The position numbers were made by a program, and so were the translations under genes. From contig JAAOZZ010000278.1 in NCBI GenBank assembly GCA_012274175.1, positions 1-13,899 of the forward strand: DNA of 13,899 nt, in the 5' to 3' direction. Below are positions 1 through 7,161 of this stretch, piece after piece (position 1 is the first letter of the stretch; the number at the start of each line of letters is the position of its first letter). The stretch comes from Betaproteobacteria bacterium (lineage in GTDB: Bacteria > Pseudomonadota > Gammaproteobacteria > Burkholderiales > Usitatibacteraceae). The notes beneath the pieces are model-generated. The model was not told the DNA's origin, made no database searches, and was given only the letters and a program-made list of their open reading frames with translations.

Positions 1-1
1 G

Positions 2-760
2 AAGGGCCGCATCCGGTCCGAGAGCTTTGCGGACCATTACAGCCAGGCGCGGCAATTCTTCGTCAGCCAAACTTCGCAGGAGCAGGCGCACATCGCGTCG
101 GCACTGGTCTTCGAGCTTTCCAAGGTCGGACATTTGCACATACGCGAGGTGATGGTCGGGCACCTTCTGCATATCGATCAAGATCTGGCGAAGCGGGTCG
201 CGTCGGGCCTGGCGCTCGGCAAGATGCCTGTTGCGCCCAGGGCCGCGGCGCCGGTGCTGAAGATGGAGCGTTCGCCCGCATTGCAGATCATAGGCAAGAT
301 GAAAAGCACGCTCGTCGGTCGCGCGATAGGCATCCTGATTGCGGACGGATCGGACGGTGCTTCCATCAAAAAGATCAGGAAGGCGGCGACGGACGCCGGC
401 GCCGCCGTGAAGATCATTGCTCCCAAGGTGGGCGGCGCGAAGCTCGCGGATGGTTCGATGCTGGTGGCAGATGGACAACTGGCCGGGACACCGTCGGTGC
501 TATTCGACGCGGTCGCGGTCATCCTCTCCGACGAGGGCGCCAAGGCGCTTTCCAAGGAAGGTGCCGCGATTGATTTCGTACGCGACGCCTTTGGTCACCT
601 CAAGGCAATCGCAGCGGACAAAGGCGGCAAGGCGCTTTTGAAAATGGCGAACGTTGCAATGGACGCGGGCGTCGTGGACTCCAAGGACAACGACGCATTC
701 ATTGCTGCCGCCAAGACGCGCCAATGGGACCGGGAAAAGTCGGTTCGAACATTGGCGTGA
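2..760 (+). CDS. katE: Large-subunit catalase (HPII/KatE type), 3' part
   Basis: This is the C-terminal 252 residues of a heme catalase that dismutates hydrogen peroxide to water and oxygen in the cytoplasm; the heme-binding barrel lies upstream of the window. The first ~60 residues (ADHYSQARQFF, then EQAHIASALVFELSKV) match the helical end of the catalase core in clade-2 enzymes. After a linker, residues ~95-245 form the flavodoxin/DJ-1-like domain found only in large-subunit catalases (GRAIGILIADGSDG, then DGSMLVADGQLAGTPSVLFDAVAVILS, ending near AAAKTRQWDREKSV). The reading frame is open from base 2 with no internal start needed, so this is truncation by the window edge and not a broken gene. 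The frame ends in TGA at 758-760. The 3' neighbour is an opposite-strand regulator remnant. The family call is secure; use of the symbol katE is by homology only. Confidence 0.93.
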   Translation, partial: KGRIRSESFADHYSQARQFFVSQTSQEQAHIASALVFELSKVGHLHIREVMVGHLLHIDQDLAKRVASGLALGKMPVAPRAAAPVLKMERSPALQIIGKMKSTLVGRAIGILIADGSDGASIKKIRKAATDAGAAVKIIAPKVGGAKLADGSMLVADGQLAGTPSVLFDAVAVILSDEGAKALSKEGAAIDFVRDAFGHLKAIAADKGGKALLKMANVAMDAGVVDSKDNDAFIAAAKTRQWDREKSVRTLA

Positions 761-771
761 ACGGTCTTGAG

Positions 772-1221
772 TCAACTGCGCTCGACTGAGCGCCTCGTGC
801 GCGTGTCGAGGCGTCCGCGACTCGGCGCAATCTCAGTTCGCGGCTTGTCCGGAGGGAGACGGTCGACTTCGGTTTTCACAACGTCGTAGCATTCGCACAC
901 CCGCGCTTCCATTCCGGCGCGATCCAGGACCGTTACGCACCCGCGCCGGTAGCTTATCAATCCCGCCGCGGCCAGATTGCCGGAAGCGCCGGTAACCCCC
1001 TCGCGGCGCACCCCTAGCAAATTGGACATGCGTTCATGGGTCAGACTCAAACGGTTGGATGCCCACGGATCCATGCACGCGGCGAGCAGGCGGCTTTGCT
1101 TGGGCGTACGAAGCACGAATATCTCCTCGTTTGCGCAGCGTAAGGGGCGCGCTCCGGCCGCGTTTGTACGATAGCGGACATAAGTGTGCGCTGACGTACA
1201 GACATTGTCGCGCACCCGCAC
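772..1221 (-). pseudogene. Crp/Fnr-family regulator remnant (DNA-binding half only)
   Basis: The middle of this 149-codon frame (about 853-1092) matches the C-terminal winged-helix domain of Crp/Fnr regulators. It contains LSLTHERMSNLLGVRREGVT, then AAAGLISYRRGCVTVLDRAG and the characteristic tail MEARVCECYDVVKTEVDRL. In intact members, about 230 residues long, this is preceded by a cyclic-nucleotide-type beta-barrel and a long dimer helix. Neither can be recognised here: residues 1-25 are unrelated, and the segment before the helix-turn-helix (LRCANEEIFVLRTPKQSRLL) is only faintly like the dimer helix. The two other frames on this strand between 1100 and 1350 also show no barrel. About 25 basic residues after the domain are probably run-on. 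The likeliest reading is a 5'-deleted pseudogene. A short stand-alone DNA-binding protein is possible but less likely. Confidence 0.7.
778..793 (+). terminator. Small hairpin downstream of the catalase gene
   Basis: GCGCTC (778-783) and GAGCGC (788-793) form a perfect 6-bp stem with a 4-base loop, 17 bases after the catalase stop. A second inverted repeat follows directly (GCCTCG with CGAGGC nine bases later). There is no T-run, so this is only a possible weak or Rho-assisted terminator. It also lies inside the 3' end of the opposite-strand reading frame. Confidence 0.25.
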
Positions 1222-1296
1222 TGATACTGGCGGCGAGTTGTGTCCATATGCCCGCGAAGAGTGGGGGTGGTTGAAGTAAACCGAAGGAGGACAATC

Positions 1297-1479
1297 GTGA
1301 GCCAGCCGATCGCCATAAGATTTAGAGAAGAGAAACTTTCAGCCCTCAATGCCAGGGCGGATGCGTTGTCGAAGCGCGACGCCAGTGCCTGGGAAGAGGC
1401 CGTCGATTGGGGCGTCGCCGATTGCAGGACTCTGTGCGCCTCCGGGTGGGGAATGGCGGCGGCTCCCGATTTCGATTGA
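1297..1479 (+). CDS. Small ORF with strong RBS, possibly a ribbon-helix-helix antitoxin remnant
   Basis: I chose a GTG start because AAGGAGG (1284-1290) lies 6 bases upstream, the best Shine-Dalgarno sequence in the first 3 kb. The product would be 60 residues. The N-terminus (SQPIAIRFREEKLSALNARADALSKRD) has the beta-strand-then-helix pattern and the spacing seen at the start of CopG/ribbon-helix-helix antitoxins. The remainder (ASAWEEAVDWGVADC, then a Gly/Ala-rich end) does not continue that pattern, so the frame may have shifted near 1380. No toxin partner follows. This could be a decayed antitoxin, a genuine small protein of unknown role, or chance. The family suggestion is weak; the RBS is directly visible. 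Confidence 0.3.
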   Translation: MSQPIAIRFREEKLSALNARADALSKRDASAWEEAVDWGVADCRTLCASGWGMAAAPDFD

Positions 1480-1653
1480 ACTTCGTAGCCACATCGATCT
1501 TCATGCCCGTCGATCGACGCGCCACCGGGACTCGTTCCCCCTCGATAAGAACGAGAAGCGGCATGGTCCTACAACGAGCGCTCGTGCCGTCCGACGGCGG
1601 CGAAGGCATGGCCATGACTAGTATGTCGTTGCACGCGCTCCCGAAAGCTGTCC
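1480..1653. other. Intergenic stretch with no recognisable gene
   Basis: The stretch lies between the small ORF and the lipoprotein gene. Frames overlapping it on both strands are arginine-rich and resemble no family I know. It probably holds the promoter of the lipoprotein gene, but no convincing -35/-10 pair is visible. Confidence 0.5.
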
Positions 1654-2982
1654 ATGAACCGCTACATGCCCGTTGTGGTGATCTTATTGCTCGCGGGGCT
1701 GCTGGGTTCGTGCGGCGGCGGTGGAGGCGGCAGCAGTTCTGTCAGCTCGTCCGGAACGGGCGGCGACACCCCTAGCGCTTCCACCCTCCCGACCGCCGGC
1801 ATGCGCGTCGAAGAATCCGACGCGGCGGTTGCCCTGAGCGGCCCATGGACGAAGAGCGACTCCAGTTGGGGCTGGAGCGCAGGCTCCGCCACGCAATCTG
1901 CCGCGGCTGGCGCGACTGCCTCGGTCATCTTCATCGGGACCTCCATAAGGTGGATCGGCAGCCGCGGCCGGGGCATGGGAATCGCCCTGGTCAGCGTGGA
2001 CGGAGGCCCAAGCAGGGAAGTGGACCTGTTTGCGCGCCCGGCCGATGAGATCCATACGCCCATCATCACGATCAGCGACTTGAGCGACGGCAAGCACACG
2101 CTGACGGTCCAGGTGACCGGCCGGCAGAACAGCCAGGCGCAAGGAAACGTGGTCGTGGTGGATGCGTTCGATGTGCAGCCGGGGACGACCGTGTCCCATT
2201 GGCAGGACACGAACCCCGACGCGAAATACAGCGCCGGCTGGACCAAGTCGAGCCCCGCTTTTCCCTGGAGTGGCAGCGGCGTCTCGAACCAGCCCGAGCT
2301 GCCTGTCACTGCGCACGAAACCGGGACCGCCGGCGAAACGGTCACGCTGCCGTTCCGCGGAACGGCAATCAGCCTGATCGGCTATCGCGGTCCGGATGCC
2401 GGCATCGCCCAAGTACAAGTGGATGGCGGTGCGCCCAGCGAGGTCGACCTGTATTCCCCGAACGCGACGTATCAGCCGGTGGTGTTCAAGGCCACGGGTC
2501 TCACCGACGGCAACCACACGTTGGCGGTCCAGGCGACGGGTCGAAAGAACGCCGCGTCGAGCGCCGCCCGGATCGTCGTGGACGCGTTCGACGTGACGAC
2601 GCCCGGAAGGCGCTACGAGGAACGCGATCCATCGATCAGCTATGTGGGCATGTGGACTCCCGACAACGACGCCAGGGTCTGGAGCGAAGGAGCGACGGCC
2701 ACATCCAGCCAAACGAATGCGACCGCGACCTTCAGCTTCACCGGAACCTCGGTGAGCTGGATCGGCTGCGAAAAGGACAGCGCCGCGGGAGTGGCCGATA
2801 TCTATCTCGACGGCGTCTTCGTGAAAGAGCAGAAGCTCTTCCAGGCCTATCCCGTCGAGGGATACCAGATGACCATCTTCAGGGCCGATGGGCTGGCCAA
2901 CGGTCCGCATACGCTGATGCTCCAGGTCAAGAACATCGATGGTTCCTACGTCGTGGTGGATGCTTTCGATGTCCACCCGTGA
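1654..2982 (+). CDS. Outer-membrane lipoprotein with three tandem beta-sandwich (CBM-like) modules
   Basis: The 442-residue product begins with a lipoprotein signal peptide: MNRYMPVVVILLLAGLLGSC, lipobox LGSC with lipidated Cys20. Glycines follow the Cys rather than Asp, which favours outer-membrane sorting. A Gly/Ser-rich linker (~21-45) leads to three homologous modules of ~120-135 residues (about 50-174, 179-314 and 320-440). Each has an acidic or Tyr start (VEESD, WQDTNPD, YEERDPSISY), a Trp (GPW/AGWT/GMWT), a core strand motif (FIGTSIRWIG, FRGTAISLIG, FTGTSVSWIG), a DGG/LDG turn, then DGKHTL/DGNHTL/NGPHTL, and ends in VVDAFDV. This layout resembles galactose-binding-like or carbohydrate-binding modules appended to secreted bacterial proteins. 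No catalytic domain is present. I infer a surface-exposed binding protein for a glycan or polymer; the ligand is unknown. The upstream RBS is weak. Confidence 0.72.
   Translation: MNRYMPVVVILLLAGLLGSCGGGGGGSSSVSSSGTGGDTPSASTLPTAGMRVEESDAAVALSGPWTKSDSSWGWSAGSATQSAAAGATASVIFIGTSIRWIGSRGRGMGIALVSVDGGPSREVDLFARPADEIHTPIITISDLSDGKHTLTVQVTGRQNSQAQGNVVVVDAFDVQPGTTVSHWQDTNPDAKYSAGWTKSSPAFPWSGSGVSNQPELPVTAHETGTAGETVTLPFRGTAISLIGYRGPDAGIAQVQVDGGAPSEVDLYSPNATYQPVVFKATGLTDGNHTLAVQATGRKNAASSAARIVVDAFDVTTPGRRYEERDPSISYVGMWTPDNDARVWSEGATATSSQTNATATFSFTGTSVSWIGCEKDSAAGVADIYLDGVFVKEQKLFQAYPVEGYQMTIFRADGLANGPHTLMLQVKNIDGSYVVVDAFDVHP
1801..2973 (+). repeat. Three tandem protein-module repeats inside the lipoprotein gene
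   Basis: The modules span about 1801-2175, 2188-2595 and 2611-2973. They are diverged overall but share near-identical DNA at their ends, where GTCGTGGTGGATGC at 2152-2165 and 2950-2963 encodes VVVDAF. The middle copy is the longest and uses ATCGTCGTGGACGCG for the same residues. The pattern indicates old internal duplication with the module boundaries preserved. Confidence 0.75.
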
Positions 2983-3011
2983 TTCCCTTGGATGGGGTGA
3001 CGCCAGAAAAA

Positions 3012-3027
3012 TGTGACGTACGTCACA
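3012..3027. promoter_or_regulatory. Perfect Crp-type operator palindrome
   Basis: TGTGACGTACGTCACA is a perfect 16-bp palindrome and fits the Crp/Fnr-family consensus TGTGA-N6-TCACA exactly, with A-rich flanks on both sides. Its centre (3019.5) lies about 80 bases before the chemoreceptor start. A possible -10 (TATGTT, 3065-3070) would place the transcript start near 3077-3081, putting the operator near -58 to -62, the usual class I activator position. The -35 region at the matching spacing (around 3042-3047) is poor, as expected of an activator-dependent promoter. The match is seen in the sequence; the regulation is inferred. Confidence 0.65.
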
Positions 3028-3098
3028 AAACGCGGGAACCCTCGCGCAGCGAGCGCCATTGATGTATGTTAATTGCTGCTCGACTCGCGGATGGACCC

Positions 3099-4415
3099 AT
3101 GAACCTGAAGGATGTTTCGATCCGGAACGCGCTCAAGGTGTACGCGGGCCTGGTCGCGGTCGTCTCCATCGCGGCGGGTGCGGTGAGCGTGTGGAAGCTG
3201 CAATCGTTCGCGGCGGCCGTAGGTGAGGCCTCGACCGACGCCGCATGGCTGGTCTCGATGCTGGTCGTGCTCGACGTGGCATTGCTGATGGTCGGTGCGG
3301 TGCTCCTCTTCCGGCACATCACCTGGCGGATCGACCTCATTGTCGCGGAGACCGACAACCTGCGCGCCGGCAATTGCGACCTCACGCGCCGTCTCCCCCC
3401 GATGAGCGGCAAGTTCGGGAAGATGGGCGAATCGCTGAACGAATTCGTGGGCCAGATCCACGACCTGGTGGCGAGCGTGGCCGCCAATGCCGGGGAGATC
3501 GCCACGGCGGCACGTCAGATCAGCACGGGCAACACGGAGCTCTCCGAACGCACGGAGAGGCAGGCGTCGACGCTCGAGGAAACGGCGTCGAGCATGGAGC
3601 AATTCACCGCTTCCGTGAAGCAGAACGCGGACAACACCCGGACCGCGCGCGACCTGGCGGCCTCGGCGTCGGTCGCGGCGCATCGCGGCGGAGAGGTCGC
3701 GGCCCGGGCCGTGGCGCGGATCAGTGCGGCGAACGAGAGCTCGCGCAAGATCGGCGCCATCGTGGCCACGATCGACTCGATCGCCTTCCAGACCAACATC
3801 CTCGCGCTCAATGCCGCGGTGGAGGCCGCGCGTGCCGGCGACCAGGGGCGCGGCTTCGCGGTCGTCGCCGCGGAAGTGCGCGCGCTCTCGCAGCGCAGCG
3901 CCACCGCCGCGAAGGAAGTGAAGGCCCTCGTCACCGAAGCCGCCGACCAGGTCGACGGGGGTGCCAAGCTCGTCGCACAGGCCGGAGAGGCCATGCAGGA
4001 GATCATTCACGGCATCGAGCAGGCCGCCGCGATCATGAACGACATCGCCGCGCTCACGGCCCAACAGGCGGCCGGCATCGAGCAGGTCAACCAGGCGATC
4101 GTGCAACTGGACGGCGTGACCCAGCAGAACGCCACCATGGTCGAGCATGCCGCCGCCGCCGCGGGATCGTTGCACGAGAAGGCCCAGAGCCTGGCGGCCC
4201 TCATCTCGCGCTTCAGGATCAATGGGCAGATGCTGCGCCAGGCGATTCCTCGCGTCGAGCAAAGCCCTGTGGAGCGGATCGGGCGCGCGCCGCGCTACGC
4301 GGTACGCCAATCGAGCGAGCACCTCTCGCGGCTGAGCACGGAATTGGTCCACCCAGCCGTCGAGGCGACGGAACGGCACCCGGCACTGGCTTCGGCACAC
4401 CAACTAGCGGAGTAG
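3099..4415 (+). CDS. Methyl-accepting chemotaxis protein with minimal periplasmic region
   Basis: This is a membrane chemoreceptor that would signal through CheA/CheW. I chose ATG 3099 ([15 protein letters not shown]) over the in-frame ATG at 3066: a GGATGGA-like RBS precedes 3099, and 3066 overlaps the probable -10 element. The product has 438 residues. TM1 is ~14-32 and TM2 ~50-71, separated by only ~17 residues, so the usual ~150-residue ligand-binding domain is absent. A HAMP-like segment follows (~72-125), then the long signalling coiled coil. The hairpin tip at ~217-262 carries the family hallmark ([20 protein letters not shown], then [21 protein letters not shown]), and Glu/Gln-rich methylation stretches lie on both sides. 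The Ala/Glu-rich C-terminus shows no obvious CheR-docking pentapeptide. It may sense a membrane or cytoplasmic cue, or act through a partner. The preceding Crp-type palindrome suggests metabolic control. Confidence 0.93.
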   Translation: MNLKDVSIRNALKVYAGLVAVVSIAAGAVSVWKLQSFAAAVGEASTDAAWLVSMLVVLDVALLMVGAVLLFRHITWRIDLIVAETDNLRAGNCDLTRRLPPMSGKFGKMGESLNEFVGQIHDLVASVAANAGEIATAARQISTGNTELSERTERQASTLEETASSMEQFTASVKQNADNTRTARDLAASASVAAHRGGEVAARAVARISAANESSRKIGAIVATIDSIAFQTNILALNAAVEAARAGDQGRGFAVVAAEVRALSQRSATAAKEVKALVTEAADQVDGGAKLVAQAGEAMQEIIHGIEQAAAIMNDIAALTAQQAAGIEQVNQAIVQLDGVTQQNATMVEHAAAAAGSLHEKAQSLAALISRFRINGQMLRQAIPRVEQSPVERIGRAPRYAVRQSSEHLSRLSTELVHPAVEATERHPALASAHQLAE

Positions 4416-4427
4416 CGAGACCCGGGC

Positions 4428-4457
4428 CGGGGACGACGCCTGTTGGCGCCGCCCCCG
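4428..4457 (-). terminator. Hairpin between convergent genes
   Basis: Arms 4428-4440 (CGGGGACGACGCC) and 4445-4457 (GGCGCCGCCCCCG) face each other across a 4-base loop between the convergent chemoreceptor and tautomerase genes. In plus-strand RNA the stem has two A-C mismatches. In minus-strand RNA both become G-U wobbles and all 13 pairs form, so the hairpin suits the tautomerase transcript better. No U-run follows, so termination is plausible but not certain. Confidence 0.45.
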
Positions 4458-4464
4458 TGGCGAC

Positions 4465-4689
4465 CTACGCCGCCTTCGCGGTCGCGAGCGATTGCACGTC
4501 CGAGGCCTTCAGCGGCTTGCCGCCGATGGCCCAATCGCCGCTCTCGAACTCGTTGATGCGCACCCAAGTGACGGGCCGCAGGCCCTCGCCTTCCACGTCG
4601 ATCATCGCCTGGGTCACCTTCGCGATGAGGTCCTTCTTTTGCGTGGGGGTGAACACGTCCTTGATCACGTCGATGGTAACGAGCGGCAT
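4465..4689 (-). CDS. 4-oxalocrotonate tautomerase family protein
   Basis: This is a 74-residue member of the small tautomerase family, which uses an N-terminal proline as general base for keto-enol tautomerisation and assembles as small oligomers in the cytoplasm. The start (MPLVTIDV) puts Pro2 as the catalytic residue after Met removal. It is preceded by GGAGA on the minus strand about 6 bases upstream, which fixes this start over upstream in-frame codons. The body follows the family pattern: [20 protein letters not shown], then [20 protein letters not shown], with an Arg in the position of the substrate-binding arginine, and a short C-terminal extension. It converges with the chemoreceptor gene and diverges from the winged-helix regulator, which may control it. 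The family is clear; the substrate cannot be told, since many members act on unknown compounds. Confidence 0.88.
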   Translation of the reverse strand: MPLVTIDVIKDVFTPTQKKDLIAKVTQAMIDVEGEGLRPVTWVRINEFESGDWAIGGKPLKASDVQSLATAKAA

Positions 4690-4826
4690 TTCAATTCTCC
4701 AGTAGATCGCCCCGGGGATCCGAGGCTGCGAGTGCAGGGTGGCACGGGCGGCGCCCCGAAGCTTGAAGGTCTCCTGGAGAAATCGTGGAGGTTTGCCGGA
4801 GGATCCCGCCCGATCTACCATGGATC
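4690..4826. other. Divergent intergenic region
   Basis: This 137-base region should hold promoters for both the tautomerase and the winged-helix/TPR gene. I see a short inverted repeat TCTCC-T-GGAGA in its right half and a 10-bp palindrome GATCATGATC (4823-4832) that contains the regulator's start codon. Neither is long enough to call as an operator, and no clear promoter boxes are visible. Confidence 0.4.
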
Positions 4827-6398
4827 ATGATCTATCGGTTCGGCCCCTTCGAGCTCGACCTGGCCACGTTCGAGCTGCGCTCCGAAGGCGAAGCCCGTGG
4901 CCTCGAGCCGCAGGTCTTCGCGCTCCTGGCGCTCCTCGTGGAGAACCACGAGCGACTCGTCTCGAAGGACGAGATCATCGAGAAGGTGTGGGACGGCCGG
5001 CCCATCTCCGATTCCGCCGTCGCGAGCCGCGTGAAGTCGGCGCGCCAGGCGCTCGGCGACGACGGCCGGTCGCAGCGCTTCATCAAGACCGTCCATCGCC
5101 AGGGTTTCCGGTTCGTTGCCGAGGTGAAAACCTTGCCGCGCGCCGCCGTGCGCCTCGCCCCGGAAGCCGACCGCGCGCAAGACGTCGGCACGTTGGTCAA
5201 GCAGCTCGAGCGAATGTCGCGTCCGTCGCTCGCGGTGCTTCCTTTCCGCACGGTGGGCCGCGACCCACGCTGTCATGCGCTCGCGAGTGCGCTGCCGGCC
5301 GACCTGATCACCGAGCTTTCGCGCCTTCGCTGGCTCTTCGTGACCGCCCGTGAGTCGTCGTTCCGGGTGGGCGCGGATTCCGAGCTGAGCCACGTCGGGC
5401 GGCTGCTGGGCGTGCGCTATTGCCTGTGCGGCACGCTCGAAGTCGCCGCCTCGCGGCTCGTCGTCACCGTGGAGCTCGTGGACGCCCACGACGGGGGCAT
5501 CGTGTGGGCCGATCGCTTCTCGGGGCGCGTCGACGACGTGCACGCGATGCGCGAGGAGATCCGCGGCCGCGTCCTCACGGCGCTCGACATCCGCATCCCG
5601 ATGCACGAAGCCGGCCTCGCGCGCCTGTCCATGCCCGACGACCTGGACGCCTGGTCCGCCTATCACCTGGGACTGCAGCACATTTACCGCTTCAATCGTG
5701 CCGACAACGCGCTCGCCACGCAGCTCTTCCAGCGGGCCGTCACGCTCGATCCCTCGTTCGCGCGTGCGCACGCGGGACTTTCCTTCGTCCATTTCCAGAC
5801 GGCCTTCATGCGCTACACGGACGACCTTCCCGAGCAGGTCCGCCAGGCGCGCCGCCGCGCGGAGCGCGCGCTGGAGCTCGATCCGCTGGACCCGTTCGTC
5901 AACTTCACCATGGGGCGCAGCTACTGGCTCGAAGGAGACCTCGAGGGAAGCCTGGGCTGGCTCGAGCGCGCGACCGCCATTAGCCCGAACTACGCGCAGG
6001 GCATGTATGCGCGGGCCTGGACCGAGTCCCTCTCCGGAAGCGTCACGGAAGGCCGCGAGCACGTCGACTTCGCCATGCGCCTGAGCCCGATCGATCCCCT
6101 CTATTACGCGATGATGGCGACGCGCGCGTTCACGCACATGGTCGTGGGCGAGGACGCGGAAGCGGCGGCCTGGGCGGAGCGTGGCGCGCGCTCCCCCGGC
6201 GCGCACGTGCTGATCGCGATGATCGCGGCCGCGGCCCACGCGCTGAACGGGGACGCCGCGCGGGCAGGCCGGTGGGCCGCGAACGTTCGCGAGCGCAATT
6301 CCGCGCTCGCCCGCGACGGTTTTTTTCGCGCATTCCCGATAAGGCCGGATGCGGCGCGGGCGCGGATATCGCAGGCGCTCGAGCGGCTCGGGTTCTGA
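4827..6398 (+). CDS. Winged-helix DNA-binding protein with TolB-like and TPR domains
   Basis: The 523-residue protein has three parts. Residues 1-100 are an OmpR/CadC-type winged helix (MIYRFGPFELDLATFELR, then LVSKDEIIEKVWDGRPISDS, ending HRQGFRFVAEV). Residues ~133-255 are a TolB-N/FlgO-like domain (PSLAVLPFRTVG, with LADLITELS-like helix and YCLCGTLEVAASRLVVTVELVDA). The rest is a TPR array (for example ATQLFQRAVTLDPSFARAHA, then RRAERALELDPLDPFV and LERATAISPNYAQGMYARAW). This combination is common in proteobacteria beside adenylate-cyclase-like or transport genes. Unlike CadC, no transmembrane helix lies between DNA-binding and C-terminal parts, so it should be cytoplasmic. I chose ATG 4827 because MIYRFGPFEL is the canonical first strand; a GTG 42 bases upstream is in frame and the RBS is not decisive. 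The following exporter gene, 52 bases on, is probably cotranscribed. The signal is unknown. Confidence 0.85.
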   Translation: MIYRFGPFELDLATFELRSEGEARGLEPQVFALLALLVENHERLVSKDEIIEKVWDGRPISDSAVASRVKSARQALGDDGRSQRFIKTVHRQGFRFVAEVKTLPRAAVRLAPEADRAQDVGTLVKQLERMSRPSLAVLPFRTVGRDPRCHALASALPADLITELSRLRWLFVTARESSFRVGADSELSHVGRLLGVRYCLCGTLEVAASRLVVTVELVDAHDGGIVWADRFSGRVDDVHAMREEIRGRVLTALDIRIPMHEAGLARLSMPDDLDAWSAYHLGLQHIYRFNRADNALATQLFQRAVTLDPSFARAHAGLSFVHFQTAFMRYTDDLPEQVRQARRRAERALELDPLDPFVNFTMGRSYWLEGDLEGSLGWLERATAISPNYAQGMYARAWTESLSGSVTEGREHVDFAMRLSPIDPLYYAMMATRAFTHMVVGEDAEAAAWAERGARSPGAHVLIAMIAAAAHALNGDAARAGRWAANVRERNSALARDGFFRAFPIRPDAARARISQALERLGF

Positions 6399-6450
6399 GC
6401 CGGCGGCGCCGCGTAGCCACCTCGCAATCGACAGTCCGGGAGGCCGGCAA

Positions 6451-7161
6451 GTGAGTCTCGCTGTATTCGCAGTGATCGCCACGAGCGTGATGATCGCGGG
6501 ACTCGTGCAGGCGACGACCGGCATGGGCTTCGCGCTCATCGTCGCGCCGATCCTGGCGCTATTGGCGCCCGATCTCGTACCGGTGAGCGTGCTCATGCTG
6601 ATGATGCCTCTCAACGTGTACGTGGCTTGGCGCGAGTGGGGGGCGCTGGACCGCCCGGGTGCGACCTGGATCACGGTCGGGAGGTTCCTGGGCACCTTCG
6701 GCGGCCTGTGGCTGCTCACCACGTTGACCTCGAGCCTTCTCGACATGCTGATCGGCGCGGTGACCATCCTGGCGGCGATCGCGACGCTCATCGCCCCATC
6801 CTTCACGCCGAACCGCCGGGCCCTCGTCGCGGCCGGAGTCGTCACCGGCGTTACCGAGACGGCGACGGGGATCGGAGGTCCGCCGCTTGCGCTGGTGTAT
6901 CAGCATCAAGGCGCCGGCAGAATGCGCTCCACGCTCGCGGTCTGCTTCCTGGTGGGCCAAATGATGTCGCTCGCCATGCTGGCATGGGCGGGACGCGTGA
7001 GCGCGTCGCACTTCGAAGCGGCGATCATGCTCTTACCCGCGCTCGCGGTCGGAGCCCTGGTGAGCCGCCTCACCCATGGCCGGGTCGGAGGCCGTCCGCT
7101 GCGCATGTTCGTGCTGCTCTTCGCGATCGTATCCGGCGCGGTGTTGCTGGTGCGCGGTTAG
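6451..7161 (+). CDS. TauE/SafE-family membrane exporter
   Basis: This is a 236-residue integral membrane protein with about seven or eight hydrophobic helices, near the usual ~250-residue length. It carries the two internally related motifs of the family: QATTGMGFALIVAPILALL near residues 20-38, and TETATGIGGPPLALVYQHQG near 135-154. Family members are linked to export of sulfite, sulfoacetate or other organosulfur and organic anions, often on weak direct evidence. The start is GTG 6451, because GGGAGG (6438-6443) lies 7 bases upstream; earlier in-frame codons overlap the regulator's 3' end and encode Arg-rich sequence. It follows the winged-helix/TPR gene by 52 bases on the same strand, suggesting one transcription unit. 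Its substrate is not determinable here, and no sulfur-metabolism gene is visible nearby. Confidence 0.85.
   Translation: MSLAVFAVIATSVMIAGLVQATTGMGFALIVAPILALLAPDLVPVSVLMLMMPLNVYVAWREWGALDRPGATWITVGRFLGTFGGLWLLTTLTSSLLDMLIGAVTILAAIATLIAPSFTPNRRALVAAGVVTGVTETATGIGGPPLALVYQHQGAGRMRSTLAVCFLVGQMMSLAMLAWAGRVSASHFEAAIMLLPALAVGALVSRLTHGRVGGRPLRMFVLLFAIVSGAVLLVRG

Noticed and set aside
1346..1615. Minus-strand 89-codon frame containing MPLLVLIEGERVPVARRSTG
   Set aside because: It looks locally protein-like, but I cannot match it to a family, no RBS precedes the inner Met, and the rest is Arg/Pro-rich. Not enough to call a gene.
3069..4403. Minus-strand 444-codon frame opposite the chemoreceptor
   Set aside because: It mirrors the chemoreceptor coding strand. 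The plus-strand product has the unmistakable receptor signalling tip.
4823..4832. 10-bp palindrome GATCATGATC around the regulator start codon as an operator
   Set aside because: It is short, built from two GATC units, and overlaps coding sequence. It is likely chance.
4815..6845. Very long minus-strand open frame (676 codons) opposite the winged-helix/TPR and exporter genes
   Set aside because: The translation is Arg/His/Glu-rich with no family resemblance, while the plus strand carries clear domains throughout. It is an effect of GC-rich codon use.
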